Source: Auricularia sp. M13
Lineage: Eukaryota > Basidiomycota > Agaricomycetes > Auriculariales > Auriculariaceae
Assembly (NCBI GenBank): GCA_037042915.1
Contig: CM073193.1
Span: forward strand, 6,386,001-6,450,000
Length of the DNA stretch: 64,000 bases
Direction of reading: 5' to 3'
A program made the translations under genes and the position numbers. Below are positions 1 through 11,336 of this stretch, piece after piece. Numbering within the stretch: the stretch's first letter is position 1; each line of letters opens with the position of its first letter. The notes under the pieces were generated by a model that worked only from the letters and a program-made list of their open reading frames with translations, was not told the origin of the DNA and ran no database searches.

Positions 1-1133
1 CGTCCACATTTCGCCCTCCCGCGACGAACGGCCTGCACCAATTCGGGATTGTATCTTTCTCCATCCTGCGCGTAGCTGAGCGGGCGTTCCGTCGCGGTAG
101 ACTCACTCTCGCCGAGCCAGCCGTGGATATACGTCGCCAACGCGGCATCTGCGGGGTCCTTCCCATCCGGCGTCGGAGCGAAGGTCAGCCATCCCTCGGC
201 CTGCGGCTGGTCCAGCGTCGCGGCGCTGATGTCCCACATGTCCTCGCGCGCGGCGTAGGAGAAGGTGCAGCCGCAGCGCCCGCAGAAGCGGCGCTCGATC
301 GGCCTCGTCGGATGCGAGCGGTACACGCGCTCAGTCGCGTTCGCGGTGAACGTGAGCAGTTTGCGCGGGGTGAAGACCCACGTCCAGAACGGCGCGCCGC
401 TCGCTTTGCGGCAGGTGTCGCAGAAACAGTGGATCGCAGCGAGCCGCCGCCCGCTGAGCAGAGTGAGCGCCAGCAGAAGTCGGGCTTGGAGAGAAGCTCA
501 CAGCTTTGTCCAGTCCTTCAGCACGGGGTCTTGCACGTAGTCTTCGGGCGGCCGGCGGATGACAAACTGGATGCCCTTGCAGCGGCACGAGCCACGAAGC
601 TCCTCTCCCCATAGCTTCTCAGCGTTCTCGACCTCAAGTCCGAGGTCGTGCTCAAGTTCAGCAGCGTCGGCCTGTAGCACCCACTCCGGGGACTCCTCGG
701 ACTCGACCCAGCGAGGGAGACCATCGTCGATAATACGCGTGATGCCACCAACGGGAGGACTGCCGACGTAGATATGGCCCTCAACGTGGATGAAATCAGT
801 CATATAGCACGGCGCGGCCTGAGGCAGATCGAGCGTTGAGGCCAGAACGCCCACATATTGCTCGTCGAGTGAACTGCCGAGGCTCGTGCCGCAAATGCCG
901 CAGTGCGTGCGCTTGAAGGCCGCGGTCGCGTTGTAGTGGACCATAGCGTCTTTGGGGTTTGCGGTGAGCGTGAACGCGGACTCTGACGCCAGCGCGGATA
1001 GGCCACAGAAGAATCCGATCGTCAGGCGACAGTCGCTACAATGGCAATAGGTCGCTCTGAGGCGCTCGCCTTCGTCAATAACGACGCTGTAACGCAGTGC
1101 ACCGCAGTGGCAACCGCCCTGCAGTGTTGGCAT
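1..1133 (-). CDS. Tandem GFA/CENP-V-type domain protein (3' end outside window)
   Basis: Glutathione-dependent formaldehyde-activating (GFA) fold, a small zinc-binding beta domain. The start chosen is the ATG at 1131-1133 (MPTLQGGCHCGALRY), because the family begins directly with the GG-C-H-C-G zinc site; the in-frame upstream ATG only adds low-quality sequence. Domain 1 shows CHCG, CHCSDC and CGICG; domain 2 repeats the pattern (CRCKG, CFCDTC, CGRCGC). A 48-nt GTGAGC...CTCAG intron (454-501) joins the two halves in frame. The reading frame stays open to base 1, so the C-terminus is missing. Most fungal two-domain GFA proteins have no known substrate, so formaldehyde chemistry should not be assumed. 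The family is clear; the function is not. Confidence 0.82.
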
Positions 1134-1424
1134 GATCAACGAGGGAACAGTGTGGCGGGATTCGCAATTCTGCCGATCTTGCGCTTTTAAACCGTTGAGC
1201 TCCCCGCATTGTCGCCGCTCATTGTCAACGCGTTCCTGATGATGCATTTAGTTTGTGCACTGCGCAGGCCCAGTGGCGTGGGCCGGGACGAAAACAGCGG
1301 AGCACGGTTCCACCGTGCCGCTACAACTTGAGGGGAGGAGTGGACGTGACGTCTGTAGGTCGCATAGTTCTTCGAAATACGGCAATAAATCATCCTACAC
1401 GTTTCCAATCGAGCAAATCAGCCC

Positions 1425-2273
1425 TCAAGACGCGTTGAGAGGGTTCCAGGTAACCGCGCCTTTGTCGCCTCCGTCGAGAGCGTTCAGCTTGCCCATGTCC
1501 TCCGCATCGAGGCTGAAGTCGTATACGTTTGCATTGAGGTAGTTGCGATGCGGGATTCGGTCGCGGACTTCGGGAGTACTACGTGTCTGGGAAAATATTG
1601 TACAATTGAGGAAAAGCGGGCACACTCACGTCATTTGTCGTCGTTGTTCCACGCTCATATCACACGCGTCCCGTGCTCCGATACGCGTCGCGGGTTCTCG
1701 ATATCGGTATCTGCGCGTACTCCGTTACGTACTCTACATTCGAACGAGGAGCCTGCTGGCCGACTTGCTTCAAGCTTGCAGTCATTGCAGACCGGGATCG
1801 TTCAAGGCGTGCAACAGTGTGTGCCGCCGACTGTGCGCTCCGGCACAAACCCCTTTAACCTTTGACAGACCTTCGAAGAAGCGATGCACTGTACCGACGT
1901 TCCCATGCCCAGGCAATAGAGCGGGAGGTTCGTACCCGGTTTGGAGGGACATCTGATGAGGATTTGAGCGGGCTCCTTGTTATGCTAGGTTCGTTGTGAG
2001 AGCTCGAAGTGAATGTTGAAAGGGAGCAATGCTCACCTTCTTGACGATGTGCACAACGACTGGGTCTGTCCAGTATTCGTGCGAGCGGCGTATATGCATC
2101 ACGATCCCGTTCTTGTCGCAATATCCAACGATTGGCTTCTGCTGGCACCACGGATGAAGCGCCTCGCCGACTTGGTCCTCGTTTCTACTATATATCTGGG
2201 CAGAGTCAATGTGCCTGACTATGAGGTTCACGCGCGCAACATCTAGATTATTGCACGCTGCCACAATTCTCAC
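1425..2273 (-). pseudogene. Aldo-keto reductase relic
   Basis: Fragments of one aldo/keto reductase lie in order on the minus strand. An N-terminal piece (HIDSAQIYSRNEDQVGEA, near 2160-2215, like IDTAQ-Y-NE--VGEA) fuses directly to a piece that belongs about 130 residues further on (LHPWCQQKPIVGYCDKNGIV). A degraded stretch follows, and then the C-terminal end (VYDFSLDAEDMGKLNALD ... GAVTWNP, near 1440-1530). The catalytic Lys and His region is missing, and the pieces lie in different frames with stops between them. What is seen is the order and identity of the blocks; that they come from an internal deletion and decay is inference. Probably non-functional. Confidence 0.7.
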
Positions 2274-2680
2274 CTGTATCCCGCTTTAAACGCCTACAGG
2301 CACGCCGGCACACTGTACAGGTGTCCTTGTCTGGAAGTCCTGCCAGACACCCAGACCTATCTTGGGATAGTATGGCCTGCGATCCATAAATCAGGCCCTT
2401 TGATCGAATTTATTCTTTGGATTAAATATACCAGATAAGAGACGGGCTGTTGAGCTGAGCGTCAGTTCAGACATGGTGTTGTTGCGGAGCGGACGTGAGA
2501 ACGGGCCGCGGCTGGCTCCGGCCAAAAAATCTGCTCCCCACCGCCCGCGACGCGCTCGACGACCGGCACGGCATGCTCTCCCACGCGTCGACGGCTGGCA
2601 AACGCGTATGGACCGCCGCGCGCAAGCCCGACCCCCAAATATGCCGCTCAGCGGCGCCCATATGTTCGTACCAGCGATAA
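2274..2680. other. Intergenic, no gene recognised
   Basis: Upstream region of the mL57-like gene. Open frames on both strands around 2470-2680 overlap each other and show no domain or signal peptide. No tRNA or repeat was seen. Confidence 0.4.
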
Positions 2681-3735
2681 ATGGGCCTGCGCATTGAGCC
2701 TTACGCCCGCGCAGTGCCCGCGCCCGCCCCGCGACGGAGCCTGCATATAGCACGCAGCACGCTCGCTGGCGCTTCTCAAGCGAGCAGGCCGCGACCTTCG
2801 CCGGTCGTGGTGTTCGCGCGGCATCGCTCAAAGCACATACGGGACCCGGCCTCGCTCGCGGCGTACGAGCTGGACCGCCAGGAGAGCGAGACGCCGCAGC
2901 ACCGGCAGCGCGCAGAAGACTCGGCGCGTGCGTTCCTGCGCAACACGTTCGCTCCGCTGGAATTTCCGCCCGAGCTCGCCATGCGCATGCTCACGCACGC
3001 GAGCTACCGTGGCGGCCAGTATGGCCACAACACCCGTCTCTCCTTTGTTGGTCCGTGCCATCATTCTGCTGCTACGACTAGATTCTGAATTCTGGGTTGT
3101 CTAGGCCGGCGAGTGCTGCACGCGTATCTGCGGATTTTCGTGCTGTCGGCGTCCTTGCCGAGCGAGAACGCAACACCCACAGACGCACTCCGAAATCCGT
3201 TCCAACTGCCCTTTGACGACGTCGATGACTTCTGCGACGACCTGCTCAACACCTATCGGCTCGGCGAATACGTGGGCGGTGTTTGGCAGGTTGAGCAGAC
3301 CATGCGATGGACGCCGGCGCTCGTTGAGGCAGACGAGCCGGGCGTTCTCCTGCGGTCGTCTGGGCTGTTCAAAGTTCGCGGGACGACCGTGGAGGCGGTC
3401 ATGGGTGGAATATTTCACCAACATGTAAGCCTTGTCGTTCTTCGAGTGAGCGTGCTATTAATCGAATATTTGCGCAGGGTGGAGCGGTCGCGTTACGCGC
3501 CTTTCATACGCGTGTGCTTCCGCACTTGGACCGGTTCCTTAAGGAGCCTCTACGCACACATGCCAAGCAAAAGCGAGACGAGATGGGCGGCGAGTCCGGA
3601 TCGCTCGTCGTATCCAGCGATCCGTACCAGCCCCCGTCGTCGCAGCCGCAGCTGCGGCGGCGAGCAGAGCCATCTGCGCATGCACCTCCGCCCTTCGAGG
3701 CCAGACAAAAGCTACGTGCGGCGGCCGCGGCATAA
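2681..3735 (+). CDS. Mitochondrial large-subunit ribosomal protein with RNase III-like fold (mL57-like)
   Basis: Three exons (2681-3050, 3105-3424, 3478-3735) give 315 residues; both introns (54 and 53 nt) are GT-AG and all phases match. The N-terminus is rich in Arg/Ala/Ser/Pro with almost no acid, as in a mitochondrial presequence. An RNase III-like domain follows: LTHASYRGGQYGHNTRLSFV continues across intron 1 into GRRVLHAYLR, and TTVEAVMGGIFHQHGGAVAL spans intron 2. The acidic residues needed for catalysis are not evident, as in the structural mitoribosome members mL57 and mL44. There is no clear dsRNA-binding domain after it, which favours mL57 (yeast MrpL15). The tail is low-complexity. 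The alternative is mL44. Confidence 0.72.
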
Positions 3736-4149
3736 TAGAGTTGTTTATCTTGTCGCTCTGGGCCAGATATCTTATTGGAGCAGCTCTCTTCTCTGTCGCG
3801 CATCATCTAATCCTCCACTGCAATACAATAGCATCTTCACTCCCTTCGGGTCGGTCGGCATCCGAGGTCCAGTTATAGATCTGCGTCCTCTTCGGCTGGC
3901 GTTGGTCAGAAAATTACTGGAGTTGGGGCTACACATCGGCACTGCTCACATTCCGCACGCGCTTCATCTCGCAACTCGGTGCATGGTCTACACAATGCCG
4001 TTGTTTGAGTACTGCACGGCAAACCCACTCCTATGCTGACAACACAATTCCGTTCCCTCTTAGTCAGCGAATCTCCGACGCTGCCCTCCCATAAAGCGAG
4101 TGAAAATGTACTGTCGTACTCAGCACCCCAACAGGAGCATCCTACACCT

Positions 4150-5290
4150 ATGACCATCTCCACCGCATCGTCCTCTCCGCTGGTTGTCGTCGTCGGCGCC
4201 ACTGGCATTCAAGGGGGCTCGGTTATCCGCCACCTCATCGAATCTGACAAGCCATACCGTCTTCGTGGTCTCACTCGTGATGCCAGCAGGCCCGCTGCGA
4301 CTAAGCTCAAGGAACTCGATGTAGAAGTCGTCTCCGTCACAATTGGCGTCGGCAACGAAGCCGCGGTCGTCGAGGCATTCAAAGGGGCCGAAGTTATCTT
4401 TGTGGGGGTTTCATATGGCTCCCGCTGGAAGTATTGTACTAATGGTCCCCACAGGCGGTGACGAACTTCTGGGAGCATATGGACCCCGCCCGCGAGACCG
4501 CCGAGGGAAAGCTCATAGTGGACGCTGCAAAGGCCGTCGGCGCGAAGCTTCTCATTTGGTCTGGCCTTGAAGACATCAAGAAGGCCAGTGGCGGAAAGTA
4601 TACCCACGTATATCACTTCGACAGCAAGGCTGCAGTCACCGAGTACGCGCATTCTCAGCTGCCTACCGTCGACGTCCAAGCTGGCTTGTACGTCAGATCT
4701 TCTGCTACATGTTCATTGTATTCAAGATCTCACTAATGCGCCATAGCTACATGACGAACTTCGAGAACCCTCTCGTTGCCCCCCGCAAGCTCGAGGACGG
4801 GTCCTGGATCTGGGACAATCCGATCGCGAACAGCACAACTCCGCTTCCATACATCGACATGGAACACGACTACGGCCTGTTCGTCCGCTATGCCATCGAG
4901 TCGCCCGAGTTTCGTGCTGGAGGAAAGGCAATCTACACCTACGGAGAACGCATCAGTCATCCCCAAGCCGCTGAGATCTTCAAGCGTGGTGAGTTGCCTA
5001 CGGTCTCGCACTCTCATTTGCGTGTGCTCACTATCCACGTAATAGTTCGTGGCAAGGAGATCCGCATTGAGCCAATCTCACTCGAGGCGTACGTCGAGAA
5101 CGTGAAGGCCTCGGGCGTGCCGCAAGCCGTACTCGACGATATCCGTGACATCGAGTTCATGAGCGATGTTGGATACTTCGTAGGCAAAGAGGTCAGCCCA
5201 GAGCAACTGAAGTATCGGGAAGGACTCGCGAGACGTCCGAGAACGTTCGAGGAATTCCTCCGAGCTCATCCTGACTTTGCCAAGGCTTGA
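4150..5290 (+). CDS. NmrA-like NAD(P)-binding protein, paralogue 1
   Basis: Four exons (4150-4407, 4455-4687, 4747-4988, 5046-5290) encode 325 residues. A Rossmann nucleotide motif sits at residues 15-26 (GATGIQGGSVIR). The HSCARG/NmrA landmarks follow: VTNFWEHMD, KLLIWSGLED, GGKYTHVYHFDSKA, YMTNFENP and a C-terminal RRPRT-FEEFL. The start is the ATG just before the beta1 strand; the upstream in-frame ATG would add sequence unlike the family. NmrA-like proteins bind NAD(P) and act as redox sensors or atypical SDRs, often without the Tyr-Lys catalytic pair. A close paralogue with the same intron positions lies at 20918-22068. The substrate is unknown. Confidence 0.88.
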
Positions 5291-5607
5291 GAATGTTCCA
5301 TGTAACCCGGGAATGACAATGTTGTAATACTGATAACATTTGTCGAGTACAACAAGGCAGATACTATGTAATAGATGAAAAATCGTGTCCACGTTACATT
5401 GTCGAGACACTCACATTCGACGCCGAATTTCACCAAGAGCATGTTGGATGGATGTGAGTGGTTCATGAATGGATAGTTCAATTGTCATGGAAATTGTCAT
5501 GGAGAGAACGCGAAAGATTTGGCTAGTATACAAAATTTAATGTCGGAAAGCGACGAAGAATGTAATAGTCCATGTAAGGATTGGGTAATATGGAAAACGT
5601 GGGCACT

Positions 5608-6048
5608 TTAGAAGCCACAAAGTCTCTTGTCAACCTGTACGTAAGTGGCTTGAACAGTGCCAAGTTTCACAGCCTGGTTATTGGTCAATTTGTTCATAGC
5701 CGTCTTGCTAAGGTTAATCGTCTTCGAGTGGTCGATCGCGGTGAAGGTGATGTTGCGACCCTGGTACGTGACGCGCCAGCAGGTGCCGCAATTCACCGAA
5801 TTCCATCCCGCGATGGCGGGGGCGCCGCCAACGTACGGGTAGGAAGGGAGCGCTCCAATCGTTTTGTAGCCCTTGGTGGCAAGGCCGTACTTGCCGTCGG
5901 AGCACGAGATGGTGTTCGTGGAGAGCTTGGCATTGTCGTACACCGTGTCGTATGAGACAGCACCCTTGGCGGAGGCAGCAGTAACGGCAGCGGCGGAGAC
6001 GACGCTGAAGGTGGAGAGGGCGGCGGTGAAGAGGGCGAGGACGCGCAT
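5608..6048 (-). CDS. Cerato-platanin family secreted protein
   Basis: Uninterrupted 146-residue frame. The start is the ATG at 6046-6048 because it begins a signal peptide (MRVLALFTAALSTFSVVSAA); the longer frame upstream has no such feature. The mature part matches cerato-platanins throughout: VSYDTVYDNA, ISCSDGKYGL, the four cysteines expected for two disulfides (one in SCSDG, two in CGTCW, one in the terminal CGF), AIAGWNSVNC, and AIDHSKTINLS in the expansin-like double-psi beta barrel. Family members are small secreted proteins of the fungal surface and cell wall, and some elicit plant responses. A TATATAA box lies about 90 bp upstream, which fits an inducible, highly expressed gene. Confidence 0.95.
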   Translation of the reverse strand: MRVLALFTAALSTFSVVSAAAVTAASAKGAVSYDTVYDNAKLSTNTISCSDGKYGLATKGYKTIGALPSYPYVGGAPAIAGWNSVNCGTCWRVTYQGRNITFTAIDHSKTINLSKTAMNKLTNNQAVKLGTVQATYVQVDKRLCGF

Positions 6049-6138
6049 TGTTGTCTTAGAGCGGTATAGGTGCTGGGTGAGCAGTGTGAGTGGTTTGTGC
6101 AAATGCTGCTGAGGGAAGGCTGAGAGAGTATGCAGACC

Positions 6139-6145
6139 TTATATA
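6139..6145 (-). promoter_or_regulatory. TATA box of the cerato-platanin gene
   Basis: TATATAA on the minus strand, followed by AGG, about 90 bp before the ATG at 6048. Confidence 0.6.
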
Positions 6146-6828
6146 GGCAGCCATAGCCGTGCAAGGGGTGAAATATTCATGTGTAACCGGAGGGAGGTAA
6201 GTTCCCCGAGTCGATCGCGAGGTGAGCCGACAGTGTCCGCGGTGAGACATGGATCGTCCGGCTGAACGACGCTTACTGAGGTCGAAAGTCCAACTTGCGT
6301 GCGTCATTGCGCAGGGAGTCAGTCGGTCCTCCCGGTGTTGAATGAAACTGTCGAGGAGTCCCGCGGTCGATGCGCGCAATTTCCTGAACGACCTCCCGCA
6401 CCCTCCAGAGGCAAGCGGCCTCGGTCTCGGGCTGTTTGTGACATATTCATATCTTTCAATCAGTGAAGATCCTTATCAAGTGAAGAGGCTCGTAATCTCT
6501 ATGGGATAAATGTGCCAAGCTTACCAGACGCTGCAGATTGGTGCTTACACTGCGGGTGCATAATTTTCGAGCACGACCCAAGAGAGCTCGGCATTGCAAT
6601 CGATATAATACCAGACAACAGGAAGAAAAGCCACGCCAGAAGGGGTCTCTCCTGCATGTCGTGCTCCTCCTAGATGCTTTAGATACCTGCATCCAAGTAG
6701 CGCGGTTGTGCCGTCACGTTGATCGGTGATGAAAGGAAGCGCAAATATTCCAGGATCGCTCCCGCCACATGCCTTGTTCTGAGTGTTCCTTAGCGGCACT
6801 CAACGCCAATAGGAAAGATCCACATACA
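6146..6828. other. Intergenic, no gene recognised
   Basis: It holds the upstream region of the cerato-platanin gene and the 3' flank of the F-box gene. The short frames here have no recognisable content. Confidence 0.4.
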
Positions 6829-8394
6829 TTAAGAATCCAAAGGTTTTGAACTGGGACGCGGTATGGTCCAGATAGGAGCTAGCGCATAAGGGTCGGGCAG
6901 GGGCGCGCTGTCCTTACGGAGGTTACGGACCATGCCTAGTACTTGTCGATAGAATACGTCGACCCTGGAAAGTAAGTCCACGCGCCGCAAGACTAGCTCA
7001 TCGAGTTTGGCGCCGTGGAACCGGAGATGGAACCGCATGAACTCGCAGAGGTCCTGCGGCGCAAGCAAAATGCGAGCGTATGGGCTCTCGTGGTCCGCCC
7101 GTGCGGCATTAACACCGATTTCCAAAATTTGCAGGTGCGGGCAGACGATCGGATAGACGACCGTGGGCGGTTGACGAAAGATGCCGGGTTTGACGCAGAG
7201 GTCGCGGGCACCAGCGTTCAGTTTTTCCACCTTGAACAGGTCAATTGCCAGCCGCGTGACGCGACGAAGTTCGGGAAGTTGCTCGAGCAGCGGGAAGAAG
7301 CCATCGCCGAGGGTAAGCGACGTGATGTTGTCCCATAACGCTGGGTCGGGGACAAAGAGTCTAGGGCAGTCGTTAAGGGTGAGCGATCTGCCCGCCGTGT
7401 CAGAGGCAACCCATGTCGTCTTCCACACAGCCGAGTTGGCGAAGACAGTGTACCCGCCATCGCGTCCATCGGCACTAAATTCCACAGACCAGTCCTCGTA
7501 AAATGAAGCGCAGACGACGGGCACCTCCATGTATCGAAAGATGTGCAGTACTCCGAATGGATCGTCACCGACTTCAAAGGCACACAAGGTTTTCAAACTG
7601 AGAGAAGTGTGCGCCAGTGTAAATTCGCCGCATTCTTGTGCGCCGATGTAAAGGTGCTCTAGTGCGGGGAAATTGCTGTCGATTGATCTGACGCACGCAT
7701 CGCTGAAGTATAAGAACTCGATACTGAGTATGCTGACTGCGTGGAAAGCGGCACAGCTCTGTGGGAGATCTATATCTCCGCCCAGGACAACGTGGGTGAG
7801 CCGAGGTGCGTTCCGCGAGAATAAATCCTCGGGCACAACGTCGACCTTTCGATGGTACGAATCGGATTGCGACGAGTCCGAGTCGGACGATTCGTCCTCA
7901 TTGTCACTATTCCGCAGAAGCGTGAGTTCCAATTTTTCGAGTAGAGGTGCTGGAGACCGCAGACTATGGAGAACAAGAGCGGGCCCACCCAGCGACAAAT
8001 AGCCGATGGGCTGCAGAGATTCGATGACGAGAACGCGGATGTGATGGAGATTCTGTTGAACGACCGCCATGGTCTCCGAGAGCGATTCCGAGCGTGGGAA
8101 GAGGTATAAGGACGCAGGCAGGTCCTTTACGCGCCGGAATCGAGCCGACAGTGCTTCGGCATTTCCACCGTAGGATGTGATGCAAGACCATAGAGCAGCA
8201 GGAAACGCGAGAGCACTCGAACGCCAGTGGCGACACGTGTGCGAAGCATACAGACGTCCCTCGAAATCCAGATATCGGAATATCATGCAGAGCAGCTCTG
8301 GGGCTAGCATGATTTTTGGGTGAGGTGTTCTTGACGGATCTGGCATGCTCGATTCCATCAGAAACTGCGCTGCGCCAGCGTGAAGTAGCGGCAA
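6829..8394 (-). CDS. F-box protein
   Basis: Single-exon frame of 521 codons. An F-box sits near residues 29-75: LAPELLCMIFRYLDFEGRLY, then ASHTCRHWRSSALAFPA and LWSCI. This is the usual agaricomycete pattern of L-PE-L--IF, CRHWR and P-LWS. The rest has scattered LRR-like helices (LEHLYIGAQ, LTSLTLGDGFF, LELTLLRNS) with an acidic stretch near residues 190-205. F-box proteins act as substrate receptors of SCF ubiquitin ligases; the target is unknown. These genes are highly expanded in Agaricomycetes. The start could be one of several Met codons up to MLAPELL. Confidence 0.85.
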   Translation of the reverse strand: MPLLHAGAAQFLMESSMPDPSRTPHPKIMLAPELLCMIFRYLDFEGRLYASHTCRHWRSSALAFPAALWSCITSYGGNAEALSARFRRVKDLPASLYLFPRSESLSETMAVVQQNLHHIRVLVIESLQPIGYLSLGGPALVLHSLRSPAPLLEKLELTLLRNSDNEDESSDSDSSQSDSYHRKVDVVPEDLFSRNAPRLTHVVLGGDIDLPQSCAAFHAVSILSIEFLYFSDACVRSIDSNFPALEHLYIGAQECGEFTLAHTSLSLKTLCAFEVGDDPFGVLHIFRYMEVPVVCASFYEDWSVEFSADGRDGGYTVFANSAVWKTTWVASDTAGRSLTLNDCPRLFVPDPALWDNITSLTLGDGFFPLLEQLPELRRVTRLAIDLFKVEKLNAGARDLCVKPGIFRQPPTVVYPIVCPHLQILEIGVNAARADHESPYARILLAPQDLCEFMRFHLRFHGAKLDELVLRRVDLLSRVDVFYRQVLGMVRNLRKDSAPLPDPYALAPIWTIPRPSSKPLDS

Positions 8395-8978
8395 CCCCTG
8401 CGGCAGAATGAATGGGTGTAGGACTTCGTGACGGGATGAGCTCCGAAGCGGGAGACGGTGGTGTACGCAGGGACAAAGGTAAGTCGTCCATCAGTCGGAC
8501 CTTCAAAAGTTCAAAGCTTCAACTACTAGCCGCGACCTCGCCGCGCGAAATCACCCCCATCCCCTTCAATTGGTTCTCGCAGGAAGTTCTGAACGATGTC
8601 CTTGCAGATGCTCATATCCCGCGGCTTCGTCGAATAGCAGGAGGGGGTCGGATGAACATTTCTTTCTGTCCCAACACCAAAAGGCTTGCGCTGCGTGCCA
8701 CAGGCGAATCAGAGGCTCTGAACCACAACTTTGCGGGGCACTAGGCTCAGGCATCCAACCTATCCGAACCCGCCGGTTTAGCATATCTGGCACATAGAGA
8801 CAGGAGCAATGACGCGCTGCCGCGTCTTCAGCTCCGACCCTAGCTCTCTTTCCTCTCCTGCTCTGGTAGCAGTGCCGTTGCGCTCGTCGCTCTTGTCGTC
8901 CTTTGCTGGCCATACACAGCGCCATATTCAGTCGCACTTCCTGGTTTCCGACTGGTCCACGCATCGACAGCTTCACCC
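8395..8978. other. Intergenic, divergent promoter region
   Basis: It separates the F-box gene (-) from the cysteine-rich secreted protein gene (+). A 110-codon plus-strand frame at 8412-8744 has no domain and was not called. Confidence 0.4.
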
Positions 8979-10182
8979 ATGTTGCCCCTGTCTTTCCCTG
9001 TCGCTGTTCTTGCCTTCGTATTGTTCACTCCCACGGCGACGGCCCTTCCAGCAGGCTTTCCAGTGACCCGTAATATTCCGCCGCTGCAGTTAATCCTGCA
9101 ACGGCCCTATTACTGCGATATGAACGGTCCACCAGGTGTCAAGCTCGAAGAATGCAGCGTCTCGGCCGAGTTCTGCTGTCCCCGCGGCACGACATGCTGG
9201 AGTGGCAACGGCACCGAGATAATGTGCGCTTTGGAAACAAGGCAAATCTACCCTGGGGAAAAATGCGACGCGTGAGTTTTCATGGACTGCTTTCTCATCG
9301 GTACCGACCCACTGATTCCACCATGGCCCGCAGAACCCCACTTGCGCCCTACGCTACTTGCGGCGACGGTCTCTGTTGCGGTCCCTATATGACTTGTTCG
9401 CCGGGCCGTGGATGCGTGCCAGACGGGGTAATACCTGGAGGGATGGCGAGCTTGGAGAACCCCGTCTGCAACACGACTCGTAGCGAATTTCAGTGTGGTA
9501 CGTGAGACTCCAATGTCGTGCAAACGCTTTCTAATATTTGGAAAGGTGTTGCGTGCTGTTCTGCGGACCGGGGCGAAGTGTGCAACACACGGACCGGAAC
9601 CTGTGAGGCGTTGGGTACGACGGTGATCCCAGAGTCACTCCCTGCGCCGTCAAGACTCCCAGCGCAGCCTGTCCTGGACCCCAATACAGCATCTGCAACG
9701 CCACTGTCCGCTGGTGGACATCCACTTCCTCCAGGTTCGCGAATGAGCGTTTATCATGCCCAGGCTAACGTCGCATTAGCACCAACATTCCCCAGCGCGA
9801 CCGGCGCATCCTTCGACACTGGGCCCGGGTTGCCGCCGCCACCTTTGGCAGAGCGCGAGCTGCTGGCTGCGAGTTGCTCAACGTCGAAAGGCGAAACGAG
9901 CGCATCTGAGACTGCGCACAGCAAGTCGACCTCTTCGTCCTCGCCCCCAGCAACCCGAGCCAAAATGCGGGGCTCGCTACGCCTATGACGCTAGCGCTAG
10001 CTGCCAGCGCAGGTTCGGACCCTCAGGATACGCGAACGTCGCAGCAGGTCCTCGCCGTGCCGACGATTGGCTGGGTGGCGCCAATGGACGACAATTCTGC
10101 GAGCGTGGCCGCGAGGCCGATGGGAAATTTTGAGGCTATCGCAGTCGCTGGCGCACTGATATTCGCTGCTGTGCACGTTTGA
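8979..10182 (+). CDS. Cysteine-rich secreted protein, possible GPI tail, unrecognised
   Basis: Exon 1 (8979-9271) starts with a signal peptide (MLPLSFPVAVLAFVLFTPTA). Exon 2 is 9334-9497 and exon 3 starts at 9546; both introns (62 and 48 nt) are in phase. The mature part is rich in paired cysteines: YYCDM, EFCCPRGTTC, CGDGLCCGPYMTC and CGVACCSADRGEVC. It then becomes Pro/Ser/Thr-rich. In the exon 3 frame a stop falls at 9986-9988. A second frame ending at 10182 closes with a hydrophobic stretch (NFEAIAVAGALIFAAVHV) typical of a GPI-attachment signal. An unresolved intron or frameshift between about 9600 and 9980 would join them. Function unknown; the first two exons are reliable, the last part is not. 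Confidence 0.6.
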
Positions 10183-11336
10183 GTCGGCCAATAATAATTC
10201 CATTCATTTGAGACAAGACTGTAGATTGCAAAGGCTACAGCCAAGTTGTACAGGATACGACAATTGGCACGTCTTCGGATTTCTGCCCTCCGCGACAAGT
10301 AAAACAGCGATCAAAGCTCAGCCGTTAGATGACTCGGAAGAGCCTGTGTCTCATGTGCTGAGTAGACGTAGGTAACTGGAAAAAAAACAAGGTAAAAAGA
10401 AGGCGCTCGTGCCGGAGGCGCAACCGCAATGTTCCGAAAGTCGTCTTGTCTTCTTACCTCTGCGTAATCCCTTTTTACTATCGCGGCATACTCTTGTGCA
10501 CGACTACTTGCGGATTTCCTCCCACATGCAAATCCCACGGCCGCGCAAGGGATGTCTTTCATGCTGCAGGACCTGTAATGTCACGCTTTTCGCCGGTCTG
10601 CATTCCGAAGTCGAGCTGGTGCTTCGGCGTCCGCGCTGCACCTGTCACAGACTATTCAGCGCATCTGACACTTGATCCCAGCCAAAAGGCCAGAGTGGTG
10701 CTATTCAGCGCATTTTGACGAGCCCCAGTTGTCCGACACTGCATGCCCTGCACCGTACTGCCTCGCATCGTCTTTGCTCGCCGCCACGGGTGCCATCAAC
10801 ACCACGACCGTCCTTCTCGCATAAATTCTCGACGTCTGCAACTCGCTGAAACGGACTCGCCCTCTGAGCTCGTGTTCCCCGACGTGCTGGAGCCCCGATT
10901 GCTTTGCGAATCTCTTCCGCCTGTGGCACGATTTAAGACCTATTTCAATGACCGCACAAGCTCTATTTCCGCCCTGCAAGCTCTCCACGTCGGACCACTC
11001 AAACATATCGGTGATAGGGTGCTACGGTTGGCGCGTCAATCGTCGATCTCCTTTCCAGCTGTCCTCTTGCCTGCGTACACCACCGCTTCCTTCTTCTCCC
11101 GACCAGTTCGATAGATTGTCATACTCCAGAAAGATTCTGTTACTTGCCCGTTTCGAGCTATTTCTTGACGATCGCTGTGGCGCTTCCGTTCGCATGACAA
11201 ACCCTCTTACGCAGACGACTATCTTCTATCCTTCAAGTCCGCGAAAACGAGCTCTGCTTGCGGACGTGTGTAGAGTTTGACAATTAAAGGATGTCACTGC
11301 ATCACGGGGAAGCATTACATCGCTACAACACGACTC
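10183..11336. other. Intergenic, no gene recognised
   Basis: About 1.1 kb between convergent genes. Several overlapping frames of 80-120 codons (for example 10743-11114 and 10948-11280) lack signal peptides, domains or consistent splice sites. I see no tRNA and no clear repeat. Confidence 0.4.
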
